A DNA stretch of 64,000 nt from Leguminivora glycinivorella (lineage: Eukaryota; Arthropoda; Insecta; Lepidoptera; Tortricidae). The notes beneath the pieces are model-generated. The model made no database searches. It saw only the letters and a list, made by a program, of their open reading frames with translations, and had not been told where the DNA came from. Positions 35,371 to 48,524 of this stretch are shown in pieces. Both the position numbers and the translations under genes were made by a program. Location: contig NC_062979.1 of NCBI RefSeq assembly GCF_023078275.1, positions 18,519,848 to 18,583,847 on the forward strand, given 5' to 3'. Within the stretch, counting starts at the first letter, position 1. Each line of letters opens with the position of its first letter.

Positions 35371-38350
35371 AAAAAGAAAGATTATCATACCAACAATTTT
35401 GATGACTTAATAATGTCTGTATCTCCTCGGAATAACATATTTTTATTTGTGAAGCCTAGGTATGTAAGGTTTTTTTTATATAATAAAAGTTAAAAAATCA
35501 TAAAATCATATTTTTTCAACAATGTTTAACCCAAAAGGAGTAAATAACGATTAATGCATAATTATAGTGCAGGAAATATTCATACATAATAGTATTTCTG
35601 GTATTTCACAAATGCAGCAGCTATTGCTAGCAAGTTTATAACAAAGTACACAATGGTGGAGATAAGAAATAAAAGGCATCCATGCAATGTGAGTTCTTTC
35701 AGCTTCTTATAATAATATATCATTTATATCTCGCAATTACTATTATTATGTAACTAATAACTATGGTACAAATCCATCTTCAATCGATCAATCATTTTAA
35801 TTTGTTAAACATAGGTACAGTACATAGGTGTTACAAAATAATTTCTTAGTATCACTATGTTTTACCAACATTAGGTAGGTATACTATACAAATTCATTCG
35901 TGGTTGTGAAGTATATTAAATACTTAGGACTAGTTGCATCACTCGCATTTGACAGATACATCATCCTCACGCAGCAGAGGTCTAGGAAACAATTAAAAAA
36001 AAATTAACGGTGACAGACGGTTTGGTGCAACCGGCCCTTAATCTTACAAGTAAAATTCATCTAAGTTTGAAATTTTGTTTAACCTTGTTTTCAAAGTAGC
36101 TAGGAATTTGCATATAGATTGTTTCATTAATGAAGACGCGTGTCACGCGTGCTTTGGTTTGTAACGTCATACCACGTCATACTATTGAAGATGAAGGCTA
36201 GATAAGACAAATCTGCGTGTCATTTTTAAAGCTAAGATACATTTGTTGTGTGCAATAAAGTGTTTACTAATACTACTACATTGCGGACTATTGAGATTAT
36301 ATACATCTCATTCACCCGGACGTTCAAATGCCGCAATGTAATTTTATTAAACTCGCACGCGAGATCTTATTATAGCATTATCGAAATTATCTACTCGTAA
36401 ATTATCTACTGTAACTATGAGTTTTTAAGTGAATAAATATTTCTATTTCTAAAACAACTAAACCTATCCTATTGATTTTTTCCATTGAAATTCTTCCGAC
36501 ATCCGATATCGGATCGGATAATCTGAAAACGGACTTAGGGAATTGAAAATACAATGGCTTTATGCATTCGTCATAAAATAACTTAACCCTTTGAACGCTA
36601 CGCTACGCCATTCGACCCTATCGTGTGGCGCGTCATCGCAAACCTTATCGGAATCCCCAAAGGCTGATATTCGCCTGATGACGCGCGTAGTCTGTTGTCT
36701 TTGGCGGTCAAAGGTTTACATTGGAGTACTGGCATTTGCTACTACAAGATTTATTTAATCTTTAATACAATTGTTTAGTTTCTTGTAACTTTTATCAGAT
36801 TGCTTTAACTTTTGTAATAACTTTGAAACACGAATGAACAATCGAATTTAACCTCTGCGTCTTAGGTCAGTCATCCATCATACCTTTTTCTTTGAAAGTT
36901 TGCGCACCTATACTCTGTCAAACAAGTCTGTCAGTAAATAAGAACAAAGAAAACTATATGCATCCTTTTCTTCAGGGTGCTAGAGAAAAGGATACCTATA
37001 GTTTTCTTTGTTCTTATTTACTGACAGACTTGTTTGACAGAGTTTATGTGCATAATGCTACATGCCAATATAGAATGACAGTTTATGCATGATACAATAT
37101 CTGTGTCCTCAATCGTACTAATTTCTAATGTTTCTATGATCAACTTAGGTACCTACTACATCAGAAACTCTGATACCTCATCATACTAAAATAAGTCCAA
37201 GTTCGTTAGCATCTAAAACAAAAGTACAAGCACAGTATAATAAAGAGTACTTATCATACAGTATGGCCACTCCCGCTCCCCGCTGAAAGTGCCGCCCACC
37301 CCCTCTCGGTTACCTCACAGTTACCGCTTGTCAAACATGCGAACAGCATATACGTTTACCTATACGAGCTAGGAACGCGCCTCCTTCATATATTTGATGG
37401 CCAGTGTCCGAGGTGTGGTACAAGTTTTAAAAAAACGAGTAAAATAAAAAATGAAGATGGGACATCTTAGGCGCCGGTACCGTAGATATTATCGCGTCGA
37501 CACATACCTACACCTTGTATCATATAAACACTAATATTTCATACTAAAGTCAAAAGGTCAAAAACTGTAATAAAGAGGCATTTACATGCCATAATATAAC
37601 CATCACGTCAATTTGTTATTCATCGTAGCAATCTTCATCAAAATCTCCAAAAACCTCGTCCAATCTAATAACCACTTACAGGGTATGTAACAAGATACAA
37701 AATCAATTGAGTAGGAGCCAAAATACGGTCAGTGTAACACCGTGGTCGGTCAAGGACGACTCACATACGTTAACGTGTTCTACACTACGTGAAGAATTCG
37801 TGTGTAAAATGCCTTAAGCCCACGGTACGATATATCTGTAGGCCTAGCACATGATTGCCGCGAGACAGATGACACGTCTTCTTCTAACTGTATTAATGAC
37901 ATAAGGACAGGTACTACAGGTAGTTTATCTCGCGGCAATCATGTGCTAACCCTGCTGTTCGATGTCCGATAGATTGAAGCGATGAATCGTACCGTACCGT
38001 GAATGCGGGGCTTTAGAAAGCATATTTTTTTAGTTTTTACATTGTCGTTGCAAGCATTTGACTACAATCTCACTTGATGGAAGGTGTTGAAGGTGAGGAT
38101 GCAGTGTAGATTGGCATGTTTACTTAAAAGATGTCTTTACATTTATGACTCATCATCACCATCATTTGGGCCCTTAATCGCCCACTGCTGAGCATAATAG
38201 GCCTCCCTTCGTGTGCGCCACTTATCATCCCGGTCCTGCCACGCAGTTTTTCAATTAAATTCATGATTAAAAAGATCCAAGTTATAGTGGGTTGGATATA
38301 GCTCTGATAGGCGTTAACATCAGGTAATTATGATCATCATTAAGATTTAA
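35371..38350. other. Gene-free stretch with MITEs and repeats
   Basis: Contains a degraded GGTGCAA-type MITE (about 35935-36045), an ATTATCCGATCC-family fragment (36463-36540), and a TTAA-type MITE (36583-36718; TTAACCCTTTGAACGC to GGCGGTCAAAGGTTTA). Also present are hairpin copy 2 (36913-37042) and a repeat at about 37235-37430 that recurs at 58265-58480 (TATAATAAAGAGTAC, CATATATTTGAT). No coding exon seen. Confidence 0.6.
36913..37042. repeat. Hairpin repeat, copy 2
   Basis: CTCTGTCAAACAAGTCTGTC is mirrored by GACAGACTTGTTTGACAGAG; the two arms of about 60 nt pair almost perfectly around TTCAGGGTGCTA. Almost the same sequence as 31776-31897, so the two copies are recent. Confidence 0.9.
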
Positions 38351-38906
38351 AAAAAACCGGCCAAGAGCGTGTCGGGCCACGCTCAGTGTAGGGTTCCGTA
38401 GTTTTCCGTATTTTTCTCAAAAATTACTGTTCGAACCTATCAAGTTCAAAACAATTTTCCTAGAAAGTCTTTATAAAGTTCTACTTTTGTGATTTTTTTC
38501 ATATTTTTTAAACTTATGGTTCAAAAGTTAGAGGGGGGGGACGCACTTTTTTTTCCTTTAGGAGCGATTATTTCCGAAAATATTAATATTATCAAAAAGC
38601 GATTTTAAGAAACCCTTATTCATTTTTAAAAAGCTATCCAACAATATATCACACGTTGGGGTTGGAATGAAAAAAAATATCAGCCCCCACTTTACATGTA
38701 GGGGGGGTACCCTAATAAAACATTTTTTTCCATTTTTTATTTTTGCACTTTGTTGACGTGATTGATATACATATTGGTACCAAATTTCAGCTTTCTAGTG
38801 CTAAGGGTTACTGAGATTATCCGCGGACGGACGGACGGACGGACGGACGGACAGACAGACATGGCGAAACTATAAGGGTTCCTAGTTGACTACGGAACCC
38901 TAAAAA
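38351..38906 (+). repeat. Interspersed repeat F, copy 1
   Basis: Starts CCGGCCAAGAGCGTGTCGGG and ends CTACGGAACCCTAAAAA, with a (GGAC)n run near 38825. Matches 44046-44581 in reverse over about 540 bp. It is a very common lepidopteran repeat type; class not determined. Confidence 0.85.
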
Positions 38907-39417
38907 ACGTAACTACTCACATTTTAAAATTTTAACACTAAGTTTTTGAAACAAAGGGAACTGAACTGAAACTACGACTACAGATTTATTTATTCACAAT
39001 CCCGCCTAGATCCTACTACTAGATCCTACTTGTTATATTTAGTTGTTGAAAAATAATTATTTCAGCTTTCGGAATAGTTTTACCGTTTTACGTAGGGTCA
39101 GATGAAGGATAGGTATACTCGCAATAATACAGTCCCATCCCATTATCCAAAAAACTTCAGTTCAAAACTTTTATTTTCCAGCGCGCATATATATGACCCA
39201 CAAAACATAGGTTCTCCATGAAACGGGTTAATTTCCGTACCTAAAACTTGGCAATGACAGTCCCTAGCACTCGAGATTGTTTGTGGCGTGCCGGAAATGG
39301 AACTTCAAACTTGCTCAATGTCAAATTTTATTTTCCACTTCTGAGAGCGAGGTCGGTTTGATACGTGCACTAGTTTAAATTGCATTTTCGCAGTTTGATT
39401 TCGAACGATTTTCTTTT

Positions 39418-39690
39418 TCAACCCCCGACGCAAAAACGATGGGGTGTTAAAAGTTTGACGTGTCTGTCTGTGTGTGTGCCTGTCTGTCTGTTTGTCTGTC
39501 TGTCTGTGTGTGTGTCTGTCTGTGGCATCGTAGCTCCCGAACGGATGAACCGATTTAGATTAAGTTTTTTTTTGTCTGAAAGCTGAGTTAGTCGGGAGTG
39601 TTCTTAGCCATGTTTCATGAAAATCGGTCTACTAAGTCGCGGTCGGCGGTTTTTTCAACATTTTAATTTTGTGGTTATTCTCGAAATGCT
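39418..39690 (+). repeat. Repeat D, uninterrupted copy
   Basis: AACCCCCGACGCAAAAACGA, a (TCTG)n tract, GTGGCATCGTAGCTCCCGAA, then GTCGGGAGTGTTCTTAGCCA. It defines the consensus for the split copy at 29846-31410. Confidence 0.75.
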
Positions 39691-39854
39691 TGCAAAGTGT
39701 AAAGTTTTGTTTTAAAATAATCCATACTTTCATAGAACTCCTTTACGTCTTTAAACATCGGAGAGTTATACGATTCTGTAGCTTTAAATTTTTAAACTCC
39801 AATAAATATAACGTGACATACCTATACTCTGTACTTTTAGGTATTTAAAGAAAA

Positions 39855-40207
39855 ACTCATTGGTGCGAGCCGGGGTTCGAATTCGAACCCGCGACCTCCG
39901 GAAAGAAAGTCGCACGCCTAATAGCACGTCGCGACTTTCGTTCCGGAGGTCGCGGGTTCGAACCCCGGCTCGCACCAATGAGTTTTTCGGAATTTATGTG
40001 CGAAATCGTCGCTTTTCGGTGAAGGAAAACATCGTGAGGAAACCGGACCAATTCCAATAAGTAGTTTACCCTTCGGGTCGGAAGGTCAGATGGCAGTCGC
40101 TTCTGTAAAAACTAGTGCCTACGCTAAATCTTGGGATTAGTTGTCAAAGCGGACCCCAGGCTCCCATGAGGCGGGCAAAATGACGGGATAACGCAAGGAG
40201 GATGAAT
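39855..40207 (+). repeat. SINE family B with an inverted extra head
   Basis: Forward SINE B from about 39929 (GGTCGCGGGTTCGAACCCCG, AACATCGTGAGGAAACCGGA, tail AACGCAAGGAGGATGAATGA) is joined head to head to a reversed head at 39862-39927 (TGGTGCGAGCCGGGGTTCGA). Confidence 0.8.
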
Positions 40208-42594
40208 GAAAAGAACAAATAATTTGTCCATTTTCCGGTAGTTAAAAGGTACTACTCTAACTTTTACCCAAAAGGGGTCCACACATATTTGATTTTTAGT
40301 CTATAGTTTCTTTTATAATTAATTTAACTAAAAAAAAACACATATTTTAAAGTTCCTTAATCATTTTTGTTACCTACTGTATATATTTGTGTGTGGAATT
40401 AAATAAAGCTTTTTTATTATTATTATAATAGGTACTCGTACAACATTTGCCGGTTAACCAACCAAATACAAAAACCAAGCTGAGTTATCACTGAGCGACC
40501 TGTCTTTAACTTTCTTATCCGTTCGTATAATGTTTTAATTTATCCTCAACTGGCGTAAGGAGGCTTTTTAAGGGTAGTTTGTTTACACTTTTTACAAGAT
40601 ACAGACATATACAGAGTAAAACAGACTATAACTGACATATTGTTTACACAGAATTTAAAGGCCTTTATAAAATGTTTTTGGCCGTAATTTTATTGCCAGC
40701 CGACGGACAGACTAGCCACTTGTTGGTAAGCGGTTTCCGTTCCCTAAGTAACATCCGAGGAGAATTCTAAAAAAAATACTGAATGCCTGAGTGAAAGGTC
40801 TTCAATGGCTTAATTTTTTAAAATTGAAGTTTCAAATTACTTCGTAAAATGATCTTAATGCTGTTCTGATTTTTAATAGTTTAAATATTTCACGTAATCT
40901 TGGTAGGTATAGGTATAAGCTTTTTTTGTATGGTCCCTTGAATGTCAATAACATACACAGTGCGCTTAAAAATCCCGCTTAACTTAACACTTTCATCTTC
41001 GAGTAGACTGAGTCAAAATATTTGCCTTTGGCATTGGCACACAAGATTACTTATGCCAAACAAAAACACGTAATATCGAAAGCACAACGATGGGATTCGA
41101 CTTTAAGTTTCTTGTTGATTTGTTTGTTACTGTTAGATATTACTCTTCTCAAAACTCATACGCAAGTAAGCGCGCAAAACAACTATTAGCACGGGCAACT
41201 TTGTCTGTGACTTTGTCGTCGCAACTATTTTGTATGAAATGTTGCGTCACTACGTGTGCGCATTTTCATACTAGCCCTAGACAGATTGATGGTGTAAGAT
41301 ACATCCCATCAAAAACAAAACTTGTATAAACACCAAGTCTTCGCAACTCAGTTCTTCTGGCGTAAAAAGAGTTGAGATCCCTGTAATACCAAGTCGGTTA
41401 ATTTATTCAGTCCCTACTTAAAGGACCTTCTGCCACAAGTTATTACGTAGTTTACCTATAGCTAACCTAATAACATATTACTCATAGCGATCATATCAAT
41501 ATGAAAAATATTTCAAGTTTTAAAGAAAATGGACTGACTTGGAAATGTAAGTAAAAAACGCATTCTGTTCACCATTTGCACTTATTTCTTTATGTCCAAC
41601 AAATAAAAGACATTTGGCGGAACCAGTAAACGCGAGCGAAGCGAGCGCGAATTTTTTTCCTATTATTGACTCAATTTATCAAGACTCAACCCGCTAGTGG
41701 AGAGGAAGGGGGAGATTATATAAAAGCCCTTGGCTTTCATAGGCCAAATATACTTAAGGTCCAGTAACTCTGTCAGCATGCCCATTTCGGTGGTTTTTTT
41801 TTTCAGTAGGTCCCTTCGGTTCCCTAGTGTGCTCATCATCACGCTTACGCTCCTTTGACTCTCTGAGACGTTTTGCGCCTTTGGCGGCTCTAGCTTTATG
41901 GAGAACTCCACTTCGGACTGTATTTTAACTATTTGAATTACAACGTAACTTTGTAACTACGTAACTTTATTTGATGTAAGGCAACACCACATAATTGATA
42001 CAATTTCAATAGAATAGGTATTGTCTTTCAAAGGTTTGTCAATGACTAAAATCCTCCTTTCATGGCAACTGAGCAGCAGCAAGCGCCTTATGAATGTTGT
42101 ACACTGCGACATTTTGTTACATCGTTCCACAATCACTTCAATATCTGAATTAATTCCTGACACCTCTCGCTATTTTGGAATATGTGCGCGCCCACGCAAT
42201 CTAAGTAATAATTTTTATTTGATTTTTTTTCACATGTACGCCGGCTACGTAGGATTTGGCGCCTAGAGCGGTCGCTCTACTTGCTCTTCGCTTAATCAGC
42301 TACACATTCTTTCACCTTAACCCATTGCAAATTAGTTGAAAAAATGTACACATATTTATGATCTCGACTGTACCTACTATTAACGACTTAACGAAACATA
42401 CAAGTTTTTTTCACATTTGAACATATTATTTAGGTACGTATTATTTAATTGCATTTTACAACACACTGATTTATTCACTGTAATTACTGCACATGTAACT
42501 TTGCAATCCTATATATTGATATGGGATTACAAAGTTAGTTTTGCGGTCGGTGATGTAGGAAAACTGATTGTTTGAAAATTTCGTTTACACAGAT
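40208..42594. other. Gene-free stretch
   Basis: Apart from T-rich and ATTATTAT runs I see no exon and no repeat I can name. Sequence around 41640-41900 contains a short AACGCGAGCGAAGCGAGCGC tract and may be old repeat. Confidence 0.4.
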
Positions 42595-42905
42595 ATGTAT
42601 TCCCAAACAGGGTGGGCAGAGCACACGAAACTACACTTTTCAGTGCCACCGTTGGCTAATTATTAAAGGGTTGTCAGCCTATTCGCACACATCACAATGG
42701 AATCCATATCCCATAGTTGACTTCTACGACTTCCATGTGAGGAAATGGGGTTGTGAGATTTTTAACCCATCACCATCATCATGTTTTCTATGTATATAAG
42801 TATTTATATATTATATATATCGTTGTCTGAGTACCCACAACACAAGCCTTCTTGAGCTTACCGTGGGCCTCAGTCAATCTGTGTAAGAATGTCATATAAT
42901 ATTTA
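42595..42905. repeat. Repeat C fragment followed by SINE A tail
   Basis: 42595-42775 resembles repeat C (CCCAAACAGGGTGGGCAGAG, CATATCCCATAGTTGACTTC). 42783-42905 is a forward SINE A tail (TTTCTATGTATATAAG, CTTGAGCTTACCGTGGGCCT). Confidence 0.7.
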
Positions 42906-44045
42906 TTTATTTATCACCACACCGGGCTTCTGTATAAATGTATTATTTTACATAGACAGGTACACTGATTTAGGTATTCACTGCAAATCAACTGCAAATA
43001 TTACTTGGTAATCCCATATATTGATATAAGATTACAAAGTTATTTATGCAGTTGATGTATCTAAAAAACTGGAATGAAATTGCAACATTTCTTAATTTTT
43101 GTGTGATCTATACACTAAACACATATTGTATTCTAAATTTGAAGCTTCCAAGTGTACTAGAAGTGTCTTATTATCATTGATGATCGTGTGTCAGTCAGCC
43201 AGTGAGTGACAAAACTAAGAAACTTTGGCTAGTAATTATTCCTAAACTATTGGTTCAAATTTAATGGAATTTGGAATATACCGTGTTTATACAATGACTA
43301 CTTAGGTGCTGAAAATTGAGGCTTCTAGTTTTATCCAGAACGGAGTAACAGGGGGTTGAAAATGGTCTGAAATGCTTCGAGAAAAGGATGGTACGGCCGT
43401 GCCTCTTTTTGCTCGACTTGGCGGGGGCACTGCCGTGCCCCCAGATAATAGTTGCAGCGACATAGTCGCCCGTGGGCGCATACCCTTATCTCTTCCAACA
43501 ATTGTCAGATGTTTTTCATGCTTGAGATATTAACACAGACTAAATATATGCAAATGTTTATATGGTTGAGCAAATCAAATAGATCAAGTCCCTAAGTCCC
43601 AAAACACCATTCGAAATACGAATTTTAAACATATTTTGATTAGATAGCACCTGCCACTCACATCAAAACGACTGAAATCCACAGACAAATAATGTCAAGA
43701 TCAAGTCAAATCTAATTGTTCATTGATTCGAATTGGCCGTCCGGTGTCCAGCCAAATATTTTGACAGACACGTTTGAAACTATGAAATAGTTCGTAGAAA
43801 CAATATCGTAGAGTGCTACGCCCCGTAGCTACGTTCACGCTACGACGCGACGTAGATAGGTGCTACGTTTATTTTGTTTGTATTGGAGCTTTGATATGCA
43901 AATCGATAGCACTGAAGGAAAACTTTAGCTGCGTGATCCTGTGCAGTTTAACATCGCTTTGTTTGAATTAACTAGTCACCTGTATAATCCAGAACGGCCT
44001 TTCGTCTATTGCAGACGGTTTATGGTGTACCATTCGAGAGGCACC
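42906..44045. other. Gene-free stretch
   Basis: No exon recognised. ATTGATATGGGATTACAAAGTTA-like sequence occurs at about 42515 and again near 43018, so a local duplication of roughly 500 bp spacing is present, flanking the repeat C/SINE block. Confidence 0.45.
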
Positions 44046-44581
44046 TTTTTAGGGTTCCGTAGTCAACTAGGAACCCTTATAGTTTCGCCATGTCTGTCTG
44101 TCCGTCCGTCCGTCCGTCCGTCCGCGGATAATCTCAGTAACCGTTAGCACTAGAAAGCTGAAATTTGGTACCAATATGTATATCAATCACGCCAACAAAG
44201 TGCAAAAATAAAAAATGGAAAAAAATGTTTTATTAGGGTACCCCCCCTACATGTAAAGTGGGGGCTGATATTTTTTTTCATTCCAACCCCAACGTGTGAT
44301 ATATTGTTGGATAGGTATTAAAAAATGAATAAGGGTTTACTAAGACTGTTTTTTGATAATATTAATATTTTCGTAAATAATCGCTCCTAAAAAAAAAAAT
44401 GTGCGTCCCCCCCCCTCTAACTTTTGAACCATATGTTTAAAAAATATGAAAAAAATGACAAAAGTAGAACTTTACAAATACTTTCTAGGAAAATTGTTTT
44501 GAACTTGATAGGTTCAGTAGTTTTTGAGAAAAATACGGAACCCTACACTGAGCGTGGCCCGACACGCTCTTGGCCGGTTTT
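44046..44581 (-). repeat. Interspersed repeat F, copy 2 (inverted to copy 1)
   Basis: Begins AGGGTTCCGTAGTCAACTAG and ends GACACGCTCTTGGCCGG, the reverse complement of 38351-38906, including TATCAATCACG and CCCCCCTACATGTAAAGTG blocks. Confidence 0.85.
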
Positions 44582-45049
44582 GGTGAATTAGTAGACCGAT
44601 GCGAGACCGTCATATAGTCTACCGCAGGACTGACAAGAGAAGTTTGCGGAAATCGGCGCTGAAACACCTTGGCGTCGCTTCTGTTCTCTTATCAGCGAGT
44701 GCAGCAAACCATGTCTCATCACAAATTCTGCGACCCTCCACAACGCATTTGCGCTACTCCGTTCGTTGCTCTGCTTACCCTCTCCCAGTGTTGGTGGTCA
44801 ATATGAAAGGCAATCATGTCCCTCTTTGCGCAGTTTTTAAAACTTTTAATAGTTAAAGGTTACATAAATAGCATACTGTCAGCGGTCAGTCGCAGAGATA
44901 AACGATTCCAAATATAGTTTTTTTATACAGGGGAAGGCAACTATTTTTGAGGCTGATTGGCACAAGCGAGCAGTAGAATAACCAATAAAATATTTTTAAA
45001 GTTAGTTGTGATAGTGCAGCAATATGTTAGCTTGTCTAATAAACTGCAA

Positions 45050-45250
45050 AATAAATATACATACATACATACATACAATCACGCCTGTGTCCCATGAAGG
45101 TGTAGGCAGAGCACATGAAACTACTCAGGTTTCAGTGCCACTCTTGGCAAATAAGGGGTTGAAAGAAAACGAAACTGTGACATTGCAGTGACAGGTTGCC
45201 AGCCTCTCGCCTACGCCACAATTTAACCCAAGGTTAAATTCTTAACCCGT
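45050..45250 (+). repeat. Repeat C copy
   Basis: (CATA)n then CAATCACGCCTGTGTCCCAT, GCCACTCTTGGCAAATAAGG and GACAGGTTGCCAGCCTCTCG. Confidence 0.8.
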
Positions 45251-45503
45251 GTATGAAAGTATATTATATTTATGTATTGTATATTTATATACCTATTTAT
45301 GTATAATATTAGGTCTGTATATATATATTTAAATGTAGCATATATGGATATTGTTTGTATCTTAAATTCTTTTTCATTACACGCTAACTATACTAGGACC
45401 CTGCACCTACTTAATCTTTCGGTTTAGCCCATGGTTGACTGGTAGAGAATGCCATCTGGCATTAAGTCCGCCATTTGTACTTTTTTATATTGTGCAATAA
45501 AGT

Positions 45504-45535
<32 letters not shown>

Positions 45536-45808
45536 GTATATAATGCTACCTCAAATTAGATTGCTCAAATTAGAGAAACCAGGCATAGGTATCATTCAAT
45601 ATTGTTATCATTTTAATTAAGAGGTGTTTTTGAGTTACTCTTAATGTTCACCCCATAATGATTTTTTGAAAAAAATCCCAACTCCAATGTACTTAAAATT
45701 GGTTGCGATGACAATCAATGACAACTGTTTAAGTCATTAAATAAAAAAAATATTTCAGTTTTAAATAAACGTTATCTAATTACATTTTTTATGTCCTATT
45801 CACCACCG

Positions 45809-45880
45809 TTAACCCTTACATGCATGACCGTGACAAAAAGGCGTGTTGGATATATACATCACTATGCATTTAAGGGTTAA
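45809..45880. mobile_element. Very short TTAA-flanked MITE
   Basis: TTAACCCTTACATGCATG to ATGCATTTAAGGGTTAA, only 72 bp with both TTAA sites. Its ends match the 52630-53155 element, so it is a deletion derivative of that family. Confidence 0.8.
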
Positions 45881-46219
45881 GAGGTTCGCCCGTATTAGGT
45901 TTCCACCCTGTATACTTATAGTTGAACCCTATAAGCGAAACAACGTTAATAATAACGAACACCTTTTCCGAAAGTACAATTCTCAAGCGAATCCTGAATA
46001 ATTAAAGTCGTTTTATAGACATTTCAACTGTTTGATCAACACCATTAGGGAATACCTAAAACTCACATCACGCACTACCAACTAATGCATGTACTAACAA
46101 CTGGCCACTATAAACTTTGTTTTAAAAACTATACGTTCTACATTCCCTTGGGCTTTTAAGTACACAACATACGTAATTTCTTGTTGAATATTAAAGCGGG
46201 CAAGTGCGTGAAGGTCGTG

Positions 46220-46805
46220 CAATGGAGGGTTCCGTCGTACACGATATGAAAACCATAGATTGTAGAAATAGGAACCCGTATAGATAACGGGGTCTGTGAT
46301 GTCATAATATCGTCAACACTTTCAATTAGGACAATTTAGTAGGAGGTAGGGCATAGCGAATGATATTCCGCTTTGTGTGGTAGGGCACAGCACAGCGGAT
46401 ATCGTCTCGCTCGAATCTAGAGCAGAGCCCAACTGGGGTAGTACCTCCACCTTACAGAAGACCGCAGCCAAATAGCACTAGACCCTACTCATAGTGTTGT
46501 GTTCCTGTCGGTGAGTAAGGCTGCCAGAGCTCAACGAGGGTGCGGTGTGCTGATGACGGGAGGACTTACGGAACTAACTTGTTCCGTTTATTGTCCTTTG
46601 AGTCGTCGGCAACCCGAACCCTCCTTGGAACTTGTACACTCCTTTTTGCTGTGTACTTAACACAGCAAAAGGGAATGTACAAGTTTCTAATGGGGTGGCA
46701 ACGCGCATGTGGCACTGTTTGAGTTGCAGGCGTCCATAGGTTACGGTGACCGCTTTACATCAGGCGGGCCGTATACTTGTTTGCCACCGACGTAGTATAA
46801 AAAAA
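46220..46805. repeat. LINE-like repeat E, uninterrupted copy
   Basis: Contains TAGAGCAGAGCCCAACTGGG, GGTTACGGTGACCGCTTTAC and TTGTTTGCCACCGACGTAGT, then A-run, i.e. a LINE-type 3' end. It is the reverse complement of 30028-30406 plus 31104-31130 and provides the empty site for the P-like insertion. Confidence 0.75.
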
Positions 46806-47030
46806 AAATTCCGACTACTTAGCGGCTAATTTCAATAACTGATCGAAATATTTCCCATGGTATACCTACACTATTAATTTATTTACCATATGTCACCAGT
46901 AGACACACTATTTTCATAATGTAATAATTATAAAATGTAGAAAAAAAAATCTATTAGGTACTTTAAGTTACCCTCTAAGTAGTAGAAATTGCAAAGGCAA
47001 AGAACGGTAGTTCGACTCTCGCCAGTTTTC

Positions 47031-47180
47031 CAGCCGGCGTATTATGCTTTCAATTTTATCACTTATCTGCTTGGATAAGACACCTGTCACTCTCACAATG
47101 ACATACCTACTTGCTAGAACGTGACGGATGCTTTGTCCACGCGGATAAGTGATAAAATTGGAAGCATGACACGCCGGCTG
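47031..47180. mobile_element. MITE (CAGCCGGCGT ends)
   Basis: CAGCCGGCGTATTATGC is mirrored by GCATGACACGCCGGCTG, with ATTTTATCACTTATC and its inverse inside; 150 bp. Confidence 0.85.
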
Positions 47181-47435
47181 TTGTCATTCTTTTCAGAGTT
47201 TTCGAGAATTGGGACACATTGTGGCTAGAAGTTTACATAAATATTCTCCCTTTCTGAAGGTTTTGCCACTTTGGTGAAAGAACCCTAAAAGTACTAAATG
47301 GATCTACTAAATATGATATTCGGCGTTGGTCACAGTCCAATGTCACGGCGTTACCACGAAATTCATCGACGACGATATATTATGTGTTTTGATAAACATC
47401 GAGATAGTATCTACCTAATAAAGCTGTTTATCATG

Positions 47436-47944
47436 AAATAAAACTATGGAAACGGATTAAATCGCGTATAATGAATTTAAAATTCATCCCGACGTTTCGA
47501 ACACTTTACAGCGTTCGTGGTCAACGGGTGACTGAGGAAAAATTACAATGTGCATACCACCGGCTTGGGATCCAGTAGTACATCTGATAGTGGAACAAGC
47601 ACGACGAAGGCTGTGAGGCATTTGTGTTGTAGGGTGTTGGACATTTGCAGTTTGTTCTTTGTCAATTTTGTGTAGATTAATTGGTTAATTATTTTTTAAC
47701 ATAGTAACGGTAAATTTTTTGAATATTGTATAACTAGCTTTATTACTAGTGTGTGAACCTGCCTTAGAAATCTATATTATTTGTGGTCATGGTTCGTTAA
47801 TATTTCTTGTATGTGGGTAGCTTTTGCACATTGTAATTTTTCCTCAGTCACCCGTTGACCACGAACGCTGTAAAGAGTTCGAAACGTCGGGGTGAATTTT
47901 AAATTCATTATACGCGATTTAATCCGTTTCCATAGTTTTATTTC
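47436..47944. mobile_element. Fold-back element with about 115-bp arms
   Basis: AAATAAAACTATGGAAACGG is mirrored by CCGTTTCCATAGTTTTATTT; CGTTCGTGGTCAACGGGTGA is also inverted. The arms flank a loop of about 280 bp with no gene. Confidence 0.88.
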
Positions 47945-48524
47945 AAAAGCATGCTAAAAACGAAAGTAATTTTCTAGATATAACGCTTAAATACGGCACA
48001 TATGTCTCTAATCCAATTGTTTAATGGTAGGGTAGAGAATGATTTTTGGCATTATGTCCGCTGTACGTCTTCAGTTGTGCAATACAATTTAAATAAATTA
48101 ATTAATCGATGAAAACTTCCGAAATAAGAGGATCGCATCGGATAATGTGAAAACTCACTTACGCTCCAAAGTTACACACAATGTTAATTCCTACGCAAGG
48201 GTTTCAGTCTAAGATGATGTAATGGATCATGGGTACCAATTTAGCAGTCCTATCCACTAGGCCAGACCGGTCGTCAATCGCATTTAATTTAGACAATATT
48301 CCCGTGACGTCTAGTCTAGGTATGTGACGCATGCTAGATATCTCCGATCTAGTATCTAGACTCTAGGTACCTAAAATAGTGACGTACACAGAATCCCTCT
48401 GAAGCTTAAGTGTACTTTAGCGAGGACGAGGTTAATTGCAAGCAAACAAACTATTTTACTAGCTGTTATTTACTTTTGCCTGTCTGGGTGTACTGTCTGG
48501 TCTGTTTTATTGTGCACATTTAAT

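Noticed and set aside
43800..43870. CTACG-rich segment resembling a MITE
   Set aside because: Too degraded to define ends or a target duplication.
44599..44856. 85-codon plus-strand frame
   Set aside because: Follows repeat F, no recognised motif, no splice signals of note.
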